Notes under the pieces: generated by a model
Database searches by the model: none
What the model was told of the DNA's origin: nothing
The model's input: the letters and a program-made list of their open reading frames with translations, nothing else
Source of the DNA: Shewanella kaireitica
GTDB taxonomy: Bacteria; Pseudomonadota; Gammaproteobacteria; Enterobacterales; Shewanellaceae
DNA: 64,000 nucleotides
Reading direction: 5' to 3'
Assembly (NCBI RefSeq): GCF_023284045.1
Contig: NZ_JAKIKQ010000018.1
Coordinates: forward strand, 1-64,000
Translations under genes and position numbers: made by a program
In this document: positions 43,327-52,056 of the stretch, in pieces
Numbering within the stretch: position 1 is the first letter of the stretch
How the letters are laid out: each line of letters starts with the position of its first letter

Positions 43327-44412
43327 ATGAAGGACAGTGTAATTCGCAAGCTTGAAGGCTTGCTTGAACGTAATGAAGAAGTATTGGCGCTACTAAGTGA
43401 TGCAGGCATTATTGCCGATCAAGAGCGTTTTCGCGCCTTGTCTAAAGAATATTCTCAACTAGAGGATGTTGTTAAAGCTTTTAAATCTTTTCAGCAAGCT
43501 GAAGAAGACCTTGAGTCGGCTAAAGAGATGATGGAAGAGGATGATGCCGAGCTGAAAGAGATGGCTCAAGAAGAGTATAAAGCGGCTAAAGAGACGATAG
43601 AAACGTTAGAGTCTGAGCTACAAATTCTGCTACTTCCAAAAGATCCTAATGATGATAATAACTGTTTTATCGAAATTCGCGCTGGTGCGGGTGGTGATGA
43701 AGCGGCTATTTTTGCTGGCGATTTGTTCCGTATGTACAGCAAGTATGCTGAAAGTAACCGTTGGCAAATTGAAGTTATGAACACCAACGAAGGCGAACAT
43801 GGCGGCTTTAAAGAAGTGATTGCTAAAATCAGTGGTGAAGGCGTTTACGGTAAACTGAAATTCGAATCTGGTGGGCACCGTGTGCAACGTGTTCCAGAAA
43901 CAGAATCTCAAGGCCGAGTACATACTTCAGCTTGTACAGTGATCGTTTTACCAGAAATCCCTGAAGCTGAAGCGATTGAGATCAATAAAGCAGACTTAAA
44001 AGTTGATACTTTCCGAGCATCAGGTGCGGGCGGACAGCACGTCAACAAAACGGATTCTGCGATTCGTATTACTCACATTCCAACAGGGATTGTTGTTGAG
44101 TGCCAAGACCAACGCTCGCAGCATAAAAACCGTGCTCAAGCGATGAGTGTTCTTTCTGCTCGAATTCAAGCTGTTGAAGATGAAAAGCGCCGTAGTGAAG
44201 AAGATAGTACTCGTCGTAACTTAGTCAGTAGTGGTGATCGTTCAGAGCGTATTCGTACTTATAACTTCCCACAAGGTCGAGTGAGCGAGCATCGTATAAA
44301 TCTTACCTTATATCGCTTAGGCGAATTTATGGAAGGCGATATCGATGTGGTGATTGAACCTCTAATTCAAGAAACCCAAGCTGATATGCTTGCAGCTCTT
44401 GGCGAAGGTTAA
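43327..44412 (+). CDS. prfA: Peptide chain release factor 1
   Basis: Recognises UAA and UAG stop codons. It has 361 residues; the peptidyl-hydrolysis motif GAGGQHVNKTDSA contains GGQ at about 233-235, the target of PrmC methylation on the Gln. It follows hemA by 13 bp and precedes prmC by 40 bp. Confidence 0.98.
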   Translation: MKDSVIRKLEGLLERNEEVLALLSDAGIIADQERFRALSKEYSQLEDVVKAFKSFQQAEEDLESAKEMMEEDDAELKEMAQEEYKAAKETIETLESELQILLLPKDPNDDNNCFIEIRAGAGGDEAAIFAGDLFRMYSKYAESNRWQIEVMNTNEGEHGGFKEVIAKISGEGVYGKLKFESGGHRVQRVPETESQGRVHTSACTVIVLPEIPEAEAIEINKADLKVDTFRASGAGGQHVNKTDSAIRITHIPTGIVVECQDQRSQHKNRAQAMSVLSARIQAVEDEKRRSEEDSTRRNLVSSGDRSERIRTYNFPQGRVSEHRINLTLYRLGEFMEGDIDVVIEPLIQETQADMLAALGEG

Positions 44413-44452
44413 CGGCTCAGTTCTATCGTTATTCGATGAATAAGGACATTCC

Positions 44453-45295
44453 TTGCAATTGACTATATCAGGGGCCCTAAAATGGGCCTCTTCTCAATTA
44501 GACGCTATTTCAGATTCAGCCTCGCTGGATGCTGAAGTGATGCTACTACATATCATTAATAAGCCACGTAGTTACCTTTATACTTGGCCAGAGAAGAGCT
44601 TAGATTCGGCGCAAGTCTCCGAGTTTAAGCAGATGCTTGCCAAACGCCTCCGTGGTAACCCTATCGCTCACATTGTGGGGGAAAGGGAGTTTTGGTCGCT
44701 GCCGTTTAGGGTTAACCCAACGACGTTGATCCCAAGGCCTGATACCGAGATTTTGGTGGAAACCGCACTTAATCTGCCTTTGGCTGATAATGCTCGAGTG
44801 CTGGACTTAGGTACAGGGACTGGCGCGATAGCGTTGTCTCTTGCTCATGAGCGCAATGAGTGGCAAGTGTGCGCTATCGACAAGGTTGAAGAGGCGGTGG
44901 CACTGGCGATTGAGAATCGAGTTAACCTAAAACTCGAGCATGTTGATGTATTTCAAAGCGATTGGTTTGATGCAGTAGAGTGCTACGATTTTAATTTAAT
45001 TGTTTCTAATCCGCCTTATATTGATGAAGAAGATGAGCACCTGTCCCAAGGCGATGTACGTTTTGAGCCGCAAAGTGCCCTAACTGCACCGTTAAAAGGC
45101 TTTGCTGATCTGTTTCATATTGCTAGCTGTGCTCGCGATTATTTAACCCCTGGTGGTTATCTGCTGCTTGAGCATGGTTACCAACAAGCGATTGAGCTCA
45201 GAGAGAAGTTAATTGAACTGGGTTATGAAAACGTAGCGACAGTGCGAGATTTCGGTAGTAATGATCGTTGCACCATAGGTCGCTGGCCAAGATAG
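44453..45295 (+). CDS. prmC: Release factor glutamine methyltransferase
   Basis: Methylates the GGQ glutamine of RF1 and RF2. It has 280 residues with SAM-binding LDLGTGTGAIALSL (GTGTG at 120-124) and the catalytic NPPY at 186-189. It starts at TTG 44453, 7 bp after an AAGGA Shine-Dalgarno. It is coded directly after its substrate gene prfA. Confidence 0.97.
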   Translation: MQLTISGALKWASSQLDAISDSASLDAEVMLLHIINKPRSYLYTWPEKSLDSAQVSEFKQMLAKRLRGNPIAHIVGEREFWSLPFRVNPTTLIPRPDTEILVETALNLPLADNARVLDLGTGTGAIALSLAHERNEWQVCAIDKVEEAVALAIENRVNLKLEHVDVFQSDWFDAVECYDFNLIVSNPPYIDEEDEHLSQGDVRFEPQSALTAPLKGFADLFHIASCARDYLTPGGYLLLEHGYQQAIELREKLIELGYENVATVRDFGSNDRCTIGRWPR

Positions 45296-45311
45296 AGCGT
45301 TAATACTTCTG

Positions 45312-45343
45312 ATAAAAAAGGCACTTTATAGTGCCTTTTTTAT
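45312..45343 (+). terminator. Terminator after prmC (bidirectional)
   Basis: Stem AAAAAAGGCACT/AGTGCCTTTTTT with a TTAT loop; A and T tracts on both sides also suit the convergent GNAT gene. Confidence 0.88.
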
Positions 45344-45366
45344 ATCTCCTAGCCACAACAATACGG

Positions 45367-45777
45367 CTATAAGGTTTTAACCATAAAATATTTACAACCC
45401 GTCTTTGGGTACGCTGCCTGCGTCCACTGCACTTGATAACCCCTCGCTTCATAGAAGGGCTTAGCTTGAAAGTTTAGCGTATCTAGAATGGCAAATTTGC
45501 AGCCTTTCGCAAGTGCTAGCCGTTCAGCTTCTACTAATAATTGGTGGCCGATATTTTGCCCTCGTAGGTTCTCCGATACCCATAGGTTGTCAATCATCAG
45601 CCAGTTTCCAAAAGTGCGTCCTGAAAAACCTGCCAACAGTTCACCGTTGTCACCTTCCATTTTTAGCCCTAAGGGCAGTCTTTCTGAGACTTCCCAGTTT
45701 TGCCAATTAAATTCAGCAATTTTGTCTTCAACGGTTTGTGCAAACTCTTTGCTGTTATCGGTAACAAATTGGCTCAT
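45367..45777 (-). CDS. GNAT family N-acetyltransferase
   Basis: A 136-residue acetyl-CoA dependent acetyltransferase. The acetyl-CoA loop is visible as VSENLRGQNIGHQLLVEAE (RGQNIG) and the C-terminal FYEARGYQVQWTQAAYPKTG is typical of the fold. Substrate unknown. It is a single gene convergent with prmC. Confidence 0.85.
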   Translation of the reverse strand: MSQFVTDNSKEFAQTVEDKIAEFNWQNWEVSERLPLGLKMEGDNGELLAGFSGRTFGNWLMIDNLWVSENLRGQNIGHQLLVEAERLALAKGCKFAILDTLNFQAKPFYEARGYQVQWTQAAYPKTGCKYFMVKTL

Positions 45778-45978
45778 CGGTATACGGCTCCTGGGGCTTT
45801 AAGTGAAGATGTTGAACTTTAAGTCGGTATATTTTCGCTGTGACTTAGCAGATAAGTGTTTATAAAAAGCGTTACTCGTCATTGTTGCTCTGTACTCTAA
45901 TATATTTTCATCTAGTGATGAACTAAATCCGCGAATAGTCGGTCTTATCCTTTAATAACTGCAAGGCATTGGTAATCA

Positions 45979-46374
45979 TTGATACATCGGGAGTGTGTTA
46001 TCCGTTTTTTTTGTAAAGCAGCAACGGCTAGAAATTCGATCGTCATGGTTTTTACTGTGTTGGTCATTTTGTGTTTGATGCAAAACAGCGGAATATTACG
46101 CAGCATAAATCAGCTTGTTGGAGAAGAAACCCCACAGTTGAGTATACAAAGCCAAAGCTCGTCAATGGATGAGTTAACGTTAGATACGTGTGAACTGTCT
46201 GAAAAATCATTGCGAGCTTGCATGGATGAACCCAATTTAAACCTTGTTTTGTTATTGCTGTTTTTCATTCCACTATTACCGATTATTTTTCGTCAATTAC
46301 CTCGGATTTTTGATATCCCCACTTTGCCTAAGCCTAGGCGAATACATCTCTGTTTTTGTCGATTTCAAGAGTAA
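45979..46374 (+). CDS. Small membrane protein of unknown function
   Basis: Up to 131 residues from TTG 45979; ATG 46045 (109 residues) is an alternative. Two hydrophobic segments (near 20-40 and 88-106) flank a soluble loop with DTCELSEKSLRAC, and the tail is basic and Cys-containing (PKPRRIHLCFCRF). No family recognised. It lies 5' of an scsBCD-like operon, where other bacteria have the small membrane protein ScsA. However, it lacks the ScsA motifs I know, and a MITE-like element separates it from scsB, so the link is weak. Confidence 0.5.
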   Translation: MIHRECVIRFFCKAATARNSIVMVFTVLVILCLMQNSGILRSINQLVGEETPQLSIQSQSSSMDELTLDTCELSEKSLRACMDEPNLNLVLLLLFFIPLLPIIFRQLPRIFDIPTLPKPRRIHLCFCRFQE

Positions 46375-46380
46375 GGCCAA

Positions 46381-46688
46381 TACCCGTTCTACCTGAAGAT
46401 GCTGGGGGCCGCGGGAATTTAATGGGCTTTAATCACAGGTTCATTGCTTCATGCTGAACCTAAGCACCTATATCCATGTAGGCGAGGCATTGATTGCCAT
46501 TAATGGTCGTTCCCTTAGTAAGTTCAATAACACGGAGTAAAGCCTATCAAAACCCATCGCAGAAGGTTTTGTGCCAGCCCACTTCGTTGTTGCACTAACT
46601 TAAAAGGAATAACCATTTCTACGTTAATACGCCTAGAGTTGAACTGGCACATAGCCTCTGAAACGAGCATGTTCAAGTAGAACGGGTA
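46381..46688. mobile_element. MITE-like element with ~24-bp terminal inverted repeats
   Basis: The left end (46381-46404, TACCCGTTCTACCTGAAGAT...) and the reverse complement of the right end (46664-46688, TACCCGTTCTACTTGAACAT...) match over about 24 bp with three mismatches. The total length is 308 bp and no ORF inside looks real. The outermost TA could be the target duplication, as for IS630/Tc1-type elements. It has inserted directly after the stop of the small membrane protein gene and upstream of scsB. Confidence 0.75.
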
Positions 46689-46857
46689 TAGATCAACGTA
46701 TACAGCCACTAACTTTAGCGCTAGATTGGCTTGATGTGCGTTGTTCTATCTGTTTAATCAATGTATTGCTGCAGTTTGCAGCCACGATGAAAATACGCTG
46801 ACAACATAACGACTCAGTTTTACTATTCGCTTTTTTATTAATTAGATAGCTGAGATT
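46689..46857. other. Intergenic region upstream of scsB
   Basis: About 170 bp between the MITE-like element and the scsB start. It presumably holds the operon promoter; no clear boxes or ORF were found. Confidence 0.4.
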
Positions 46858-48933
46858 ATGTCTGTTACGGAGATAAAATTGAAAACTATTAAATATTTTT
46901 TGCTGGTGCTGAGCTTATTATCTAGCTCTGTCTTGGCACAATCAACCGGTTGGATTGAAAACCCAAATCACCCTCCAGTCCAAGTTAGATTTATGCTGAC
47001 GGGTGAACTCGACCCTGTAAGCAATACTTTGCCCGCTGTGCTCGAGGTAAAATTAGATGACGATTGGAAAACCTATTGGCGTAGTCCGGGAGAAGGAGGG
47101 ATAGCTCCCAGTATAAAATGGGATACTTCAGGTAACCTTGCCGATGTCAGCTGGGATTGGCCTGCACCTGAGGCTTTTTCGCTACTAGGCTTGCAGACCT
47201 TTGGTTATAAGCATGATGTAGTCTTCCCCATGCAGGTAAAGGTTAAAGATATTAATCAGCCGTTTGAGCTTAAAGGGCTACTTACTTTATCGAGTTGTAC
47301 CAATATCTGTGTGCTAACCGATTATGACATCAACCTAGATGTTGACCTTAAAACAATAACTGCCGACCCAGGGGCCATGTTTGCCTATAACAAGGCCAAA
47401 GTTAGCGTACCACAACGTAGAACATCGGCCGATATCAATCTTGGGTGGAACAATTCAAAGCAGCAACTTCAAGTGATACTGAAAGAGGGCGAATGGCAAT
47501 ATCCACAAGTGATTATTGATGGTGAACCCGATGTCAGTTTTAAGCTTAAACGTATAGAGACAACTGAGGATGAGCATGGGAGCAAGCAGCTGAAAGCCGT
47601 TTTTGACGGCAGTAGCTGGTTAGGTGAAACTGATGTTATCGGTAAAAGTTTAAATATAACGCTAATCGAAGCGGAAAACGCTATTGAATATGCTGCGGTT
47701 GTGACGGCCGCGGAGATTGTCAGCCACAGCTCTCCATTATGGACAATGATGCTGATAGCGTTGCTTGGTGGTTTAATCCTAAACGTGATGCCATGTGTAT
47801 TACCTGTATTGGGGATGAAGTTAAGTGCTGTAGTGGCGGCGCCGGATCTTAATCAAACCCAAATAAGGCAGCAATTTTTAGCATCTGCGCTAGGAATTCT
47901 GGTCTCATTTTGGTTATTAGCGGGCTTTATCCTTACTTTAAAAATGACCGGCCAGGCGATAGGTTGGGGCGTGCAGTTCCAAAACCCATGGTTTATTGGT
48001 TTTATGGCGCTGGTTACCTCAGTATTTGCTATCAATATGCTAGGCGCGTTTGAGATAAACCTGCCGTCTAGCTTGCAAACTAAGCTTGCCACAAGTGGTG
48101 GTAATGATAACCGCGGTCACTTCTTGCAAGGCATGTTTGCCACACTATTAGCAACGCCCTGTAGCGCGCCGTTTTTAGGAACCGCAGTCGCCTTTGCCTT
48201 AGGGGCTGACGTGGTGAGTCTGTTTGTTATTTTCACCGCATTAGCTGTAGGAATGGCATTGCCATGGCTATTAGTTGCAGCTGCTCCTCAAGTGGCAAAT
48301 TACTTTCCAAAACCAGGCCGTTGGATGAGTGTGGTTAAAGTTATTTTTGCTGGCTTACTGTTAATCACCAGCCTTTGGTTAATCAGTTTGTTAGCCAACT
48401 TTATCTCATCAGGCATTCTTTGGGGTGTTGCCGCGATATTAGTGCTGTTATTTATCGTGTTGATGGCAAAGCTACATGGATCTGCTGCCGTAGTCGCAAG
48501 TATTAGTGTGACCATTCTCATTAGTGCAATAACGGCGTTTGCGACATCAGATAATTGGGCGCGTCCGTTACCAACTGATTTGAGTTGGACACCTCTTCAA
48601 CAAAGTGACATTCAGGCACAAGTTGCCAAAGGGCAAACGGTGTTTGTTGATGTCACGGCAGATTGGTGTATCACCTGTAAAGCCAACAAAGTTGGTGTGA
48701 TTTTGCAAGATCCAGTCTACAGCCGTTTAAAGCAAGCTGATATGGAACTTGTCATTGGTGACTGGACTAAGCCGTCTGCACCAATAACTGACTATTTACA
48801 AAGTCATAATCGCTATGGTGTGCCGTTTAATGTGGTTTATGGACCCAATGCGCCTGATGGAATCGAGTTGCCGGTAATCCTTACAGCAAAGCAAGTGATC
48901 GATGCGATTAATCAAGCTTCAGCTCAATTGTAA
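46858..48933 (+). CDS. scsB: DsbD/ScsB-like transmembrane thiol-disulfide reductase
   Basis: Carries electrons from cytosolic thioredoxin across the inner membrane to periplasmic partners. It has 691 residues: a signal peptide (LLSSSVLAQ), an N-terminal beta domain (about 30-280) with SSCTNICV, eight or so TM segments (about 295-560) with the membrane Cys pair in MPCVLPV and TPCSAPF, and a C-terminal thioredoxin-like domain with CITC at 604-607. The large N-terminal domain fits ScsB rather than classical DsbD. It heads the operon with a DsbA-like and a TlpA-like gene. Confidence 0.9.
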   Translation: MSVTEIKLKTIKYFLLVLSLLSSSVLAQSTGWIENPNHPPVQVRFMLTGELDPVSNTLPAVLEVKLDDDWKTYWRSPGEGGIAPSIKWDTSGNLADVSWDWPAPEAFSLLGLQTFGYKHDVVFPMQVKVKDINQPFELKGLLTLSSCTNICVLTDYDINLDVDLKTITADPGAMFAYNKAKVSVPQRRTSADINLGWNNSKQQLQVILKEGEWQYPQVIIDGEPDVSFKLKRIETTEDEHGSKQLKAVFDGSSWLGETDVIGKSLNITLIEAENAIEYAAVVTAAEIVSHSSPLWTMMLIALLGGLILNVMPCVLPVLGMKLSAVVAAPDLNQTQIRQQFLASALGILVSFWLLAGFILTLKMTGQAIGWGVQFQNPWFIGFMALVTSVFAINMLGAFEINLPSSLQTKLATSGGNDNRGHFLQGMFATLLATPCSAPFLGTAVAFALGADVVSLFVIFTALAVGMALPWLLVAAAPQVANYFPKPGRWMSVVKVIFAGLLLITSLWLISLLANFISSGILWGVAAILVLLFIVLMAKLHGSAAVVASISVTILISAITAFATSDNWARPLPTDLSWTPLQQSDIQAQVAKGQTVFVDVTADWCITCKANKVGVILQDPVYSRLKQADMELVIGDWTKPSAPITDYLQSHNRYGVPFNVVYGPNAPDGIELPVILTAKQVIDAINQASAQL

Positions 48934-48956
48934 TCGACTTGCTTAAATATCTTAGT

Positions 48957-48976
48957 CGCTAGCGTCAACGCTAGCG
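48957..48976 (+). other. Hairpin between scsB and scsC
   Basis: Perfect 8-bp inverted repeat CGCTAGCG/CGCTAGCG with a TCAA loop. No T run follows, so it may modulate downstream expression or mRNA stability rather than terminate. Confidence 0.5.
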
Positions 48977-49065
48977 AGTTTCCTAATTATTGATAACTGC
49001 TTTTGATAATCGCCACCAGGCGCTTTGAAGGCAGTCAATAGCAGATTTTTGAAGAGATCATCTAG

Positions 49066-49851
49066 ATGAATTTTACCATAAAAATTAAAGCCATTTTTGG
49101 CGTAACATTAGCTATCCTTGCAGCATTTATTACGATTCAAGCGATGAGCAGTGGAGCTGTAAGTGCAGCTGATAGGAATCTTAGTACTGCGCAACAGCAA
49201 GAGGTAAGAGCAATAGTTAAAGATATGCTGGTTAATGACCCTGATTTGCTTAAAGAAGCTGTTATTGCGATGCAAATACGTGAACAAGGTTCACAGCAAG
49301 CAAGTGTGAAATCGCTTATTAAGCAGCACCAGCAATCTCTGTTTAATTCCAAAACGGATCCGTGGAAAGGTGCCAAAAACCCAGAGCTAACCATGGTTTA
49401 CTTTACTGATTTTAACTGTCCTTACTGTAAGAAGTTGGAGCCTGAGTTGGAGCAATTAATGGCTGCATTTCCGCAGTTAAAAATCATAATAAAAATGGTA
49501 CCGTTACAAGGAAAAGGGGCTGAAGACGCTGTAGATTTGGCTCAAACTGTTTGGTTGAATGAGCCAGAAAAGTACCTAGCACTTAAAGATACTTTGATGG
49601 CGGCTCCGCGAAAGCTGGACTCTGCTACCATTGCGAAAGTGGCTAAGTTAACCAAAACACAAGATTGGTTAAACCAGAAAGACAGTAGAGTCGATAGTAT
49701 TGTGGATAATAATCTACAGCTTATGCGCCAGCTTGGCTTTCGCGGTACACCGAGTATGATTATTGGCGAACAAGTTATCCCTGGTTTAGTACCTTTTGAA
49801 ACGCTTAAAAAAGCAGTTGAAAGTGCGCTTGAGGAGCAAAAAGATGGATAA
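49066..49851 (+). CDS. scsC: DsbA/DsbG-family thiol protein, ScsC-like
   Basis: A 261-residue exported thioredoxin-fold protein. The N-terminal hydrophobic signal/anchor (about 8-34) is followed by a helical stretch (about 40-95) that in ScsC and DsbG mediates oligomerisation, then the active site CPYC (118-121) in FTDFNCPYCKK and the cis-Pro loop RGTPSMIIG (about 230-238). In Scs systems ScsC is kept reduced by ScsB and protects against copper or oxidative damage. Confidence 0.88.
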   Translation: MNFTIKIKAIFGVTLAILAAFITIQAMSSGAVSAADRNLSTAQQQEVRAIVKDMLVNDPDLLKEAVIAMQIREQGSQQASVKSLIKQHQQSLFNSKTDPWKGAKNPELTMVYFTDFNCPYCKKLEPELEQLMAAFPQLKIIIKMVPLQGKGAEDAVDLAQTVWLNEPEKYLALKDTLMAAPRKLDSATIAKVAKLTKTQDWLNQKDSRVDSIVDNNLQLMRQLGFRGTPSMIIGEQVIPGLVPFETLKKAVESALEEQKDG

Positions 49852-50368
49852 GAAAGCACCATCAAAGACCATGCTAGCCAGAGTGTTAAACGGGGTAAAA
49901 CAGCTAGCCATTATGTTGGTGTTTTTTACATTATTCTCGGCCGCTATCGACCTATGGCGTAGTAAGGATATCCCAACCGATAATCTACCTGACTTACAAG
50001 CTATGACGCTCAACGGCAATGCCGTTGATGTTTTAGCGATGAGTTATCATGAACCTGTATTGGTTTATTTCTGGGGGACATGGTGCCCGGTGTGCAGCTT
50101 TGTAAGCCCATCGGTTGATATTATGGCAAGCCAGTACTCAGTGGTTACAGTAGCGATGAACTCGGGCGAAGATGAAAAGCTTAGTCAGTACTTGAAGCAC
50201 AAGCAATATGATTTTCCGGTAATTAATGACCAGAGAGGGCGATTAGCTCATGATTGGTCCGTCAACGTGACACCGACATTGATGGTGATTAAAGGCGGTG
50301 AACTGCAGTTTTATACCAGCGGTTTTACCAGCCTGCCGGGTATGTGGTGGCGGATGTTGCTAGCTTAA
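49844..50368 (+). CDS. scsD: TlpA/ScsD-like membrane-anchored thioredoxin
   Basis: A 174-residue protein from ATG 49844: an N-terminal TM anchor (about 20-36) and a periplasmic thioredoxin domain with CPVC at 81-84 (WGTWCPVCSF) and cis-Pro in VTPTLMVI. GAGGAG inside the scsC end serves as Shine-Dalgarno, and the genes overlap by 8 bp. An in-frame ATG at 49796 would add 16 basic residues and is less likely. Confidence 0.9.
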   Translation: MDKKAPSKTMLARVLNGVKQLAIMLVFFTLFSAAIDLWRSKDIPTDNLPDLQAMTLNGNAVDVLAMSYHEPVLVYFWGTWCPVCSFVSPSVDIMASQYSVVTVAMNSGEDEKLSQYLKHKQYDFPVINDQRGRLAHDWSVNVTPTLMVIKGGELQFYTSGFTSLPGMWWRMLLA

Positions 50369-50393
50369 GTGGATTAGCCGCACATATGCTCGT

Positions 50394-50422
50394 TAAAAGG
50401 TAACCTCATGGGTTACCTTTTC
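50394..50422 (+). terminator. Terminator of the scs operon
   Basis: Stem AAAAGGTAACC/GGTTACCTTTT with a TCATG-type loop. Confidence 0.82.
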
Positions 50423-50540
50423 ATCTTAGTTGCAGGGTTAAACTCAAGGCTACTTTATCTGAGGTAGCAAAAACCTACTCTCTTTGACAGGTGTTCTATA
50501 CTGGTAAGCATCACTCTGTTTTACCCTGTTGGAGCTTGTT

Positions 50541-50750
50541 ATGAGTCATACCTACAAGATTATAGAGCTTACGGGTTCGTCGCCTATTAGCTCTGATGAA
50601 GCGATCAAAAACGCAATAGCAGCCGCCAATGAATCGCTACAGCATTTAAGGTGGTTTCAGGTAACCGAAACTCGAGGCCATTTAGAAGAGGGAATGATTG
50701 CTCATTGGCAAGTGACTGTGAAAGTAGGATTTACACTTAATCCTAAATAA
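50541..50750 (+). CDS. Dodecin family flavin-binding protein
   Basis: A 69-residue protein of the dodecin fold (HTYKIIELTGSSPISSDEAI..., WFQVTETRGHLEEG, WQVTVKVGFTL). Dodecins form hollow 12-mers that store or buffer flavins. ATG 50541 has GGAG 6 bp upstream. It is a single gene between the scs operon and queG (convergent). Confidence 0.92.
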   Translation: MSHTYKIIELTGSSPISSDEAIKNAIAAANESLQHLRWFQVTETRGHLEEGMIAHWQVTVKVGFTLNPK

Positions 50751-50785
50751 TAGTATTCGTTTCGCTGCTTTAACTGATATAGGGG

Positions 50786-51970
50786 TTACGCATCACGTAC
50801 TAACCCTTTTTCCACTGTACGGATCACACGTTGTGTTTTACGGCTGAGTTCAGCGTGTTTGCTACGCTGCTGCTCAAGTGCCCAGTCGATATGCTCAATT
50901 ACCATTTCGTCCACTTCATCAGATAGCTTTCTCGATTCTAGTGCCGCAATTATTGATGCGTTTGTTGGGGCATTACCAAGTGCTATAGCGATGTTACGCA
51001 GCCAGCGCTTATGGCCAATACGGCGAATAGCGCTACCTTCGGTGAGTTTTAGAAACTCAGCCTCACTCCAAGCAAACAAAGTTAATAGTTCTGGTTGTTG
51101 TAATGGTCCGCGGGTATGGAAGTCTTGCTCATTTGTGATGGGTGCTTGACTATTAACCGGGCAAACCAGTTGGCAGTCATCACAGCCATATATACGATTG
51201 CCAATTGCTTGGCGAAACTCAGTAGGGATAGCACCTTGCAGTTCAATGGTGAGATAGGAGATACAGCGACGCCCATCAACGATATAAGGCTCTACGATGG
51301 CATTGGTAGGGCAAGACTTAATACAGGCAACACATGTATTACAGTCTGCTTTAACAGGCACATCGACAGGCAGTGGCAGGTCTATAAATAGTTCTCCCAG
51401 AAAAAACCAACTGCCAGCATCGCTATTCAGCAGTAAGCTGTGTTTACCTGTCCAGCCTAAGCCTGCTTTATCTGCAAGAGGGCGCTCAAGGATCGGCGCT
51501 GAATCGACAAAAGGGCGTGAGTTTGGCTGGCCAAATCCTAGTGCTTTAAGTTCAGTTTCTATTTTGTCGCCTAGTTTTTTCAGGCGGTTACGAATCATCT
51601 TGTGGTAATCACGACCACCAGCATAACGTGAGATATAAGCTAAATTAGGGTCTTTTAAATTGGTAGCAAAACCGGCATTAGGTGGCAGGTAGTCCATTCT
51701 GGCACTGATAACTCGTCGTGTACCTGGGTGCAACTCATCAGGCCTTGCGCGCATCATGCCGTGGTTGGCCATGTAACTCATCTCGCCGTGATAGTCGTTA
51801 TCTAACCACTGCTGTAGTTTAGGCTCTTCGGCGCTAAGATCTGTATCGCAAATACCGATTTGTGCAAAGCCTAACTCTTGCCCCCAGACTTTGATCTGCT
51901 CAGCAAGTTTACGCAGTGTTTCTGGGGATATATGGCTTATGGGGTTCAGTTCGCAATCAGAATTTGGCAT
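50786..51970 (-). CDS. queG: Epoxyqueuosine reductase
   Basis: A cobalamin-dependent iron-sulfur enzyme that reduces epoxyqueuosine to queuosine in tRNA. It has 394 residues; two [4Fe-4S] ferredoxin motifs are seen: CNTCVACIKSCP and CDDCQLVCPV. HGMMRARPDELHPGTRRVISARMDYLP and ISRYAGGRDYHKMIRNRLKKL are family hallmarks. The C-terminus carries HEAT-like residues. Confidence 0.97.
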   Translation of the reverse strand: MPNSDCELNPISHISPETLRKLAEQIKVWGQELGFAQIGICDTDLSAEEPKLQQWLDNDYHGEMSYMANHGMMRARPDELHPGTRRVISARMDYLPPNAGFATNLKDPNLAYISRYAGGRDYHKMIRNRLKKLGDKIETELKALGFGQPNSRPFVDSAPILERPLADKAGLGWTGKHSLLLNSDAGSWFFLGELFIDLPLPVDVPVKADCNTCVACIKSCPTNAIVEPYIVDGRRCISYLTIELQGAIPTEFRQAIGNRIYGCDDCQLVCPVNSQAPITNEQDFHTRGPLQQPELLTLFAWSEAEFLKLTEGSAIRRIGHKRWLRNIAIALGNAPTNASIIAALESRKLSDEVDEMVIEHIDWALEQQRSKHAELSRKTQRVIRTVEKGLVRDA

Positions 51971-52056
51971 AGGTAAAAAACGCTTAAGAGTGACCGCTAA
52001 TAATAGCAGTATTTCTCCTACGCTGAAATCTTCTGCTCCCTATTAACGAATAGGCA

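Noticed and set aside
46524..46709. 61-codon minus-strand ORF inside the MITE-like element
   Set aside because: It runs across the inverted-repeat end, has no ribosome-binding site and no transposase features.
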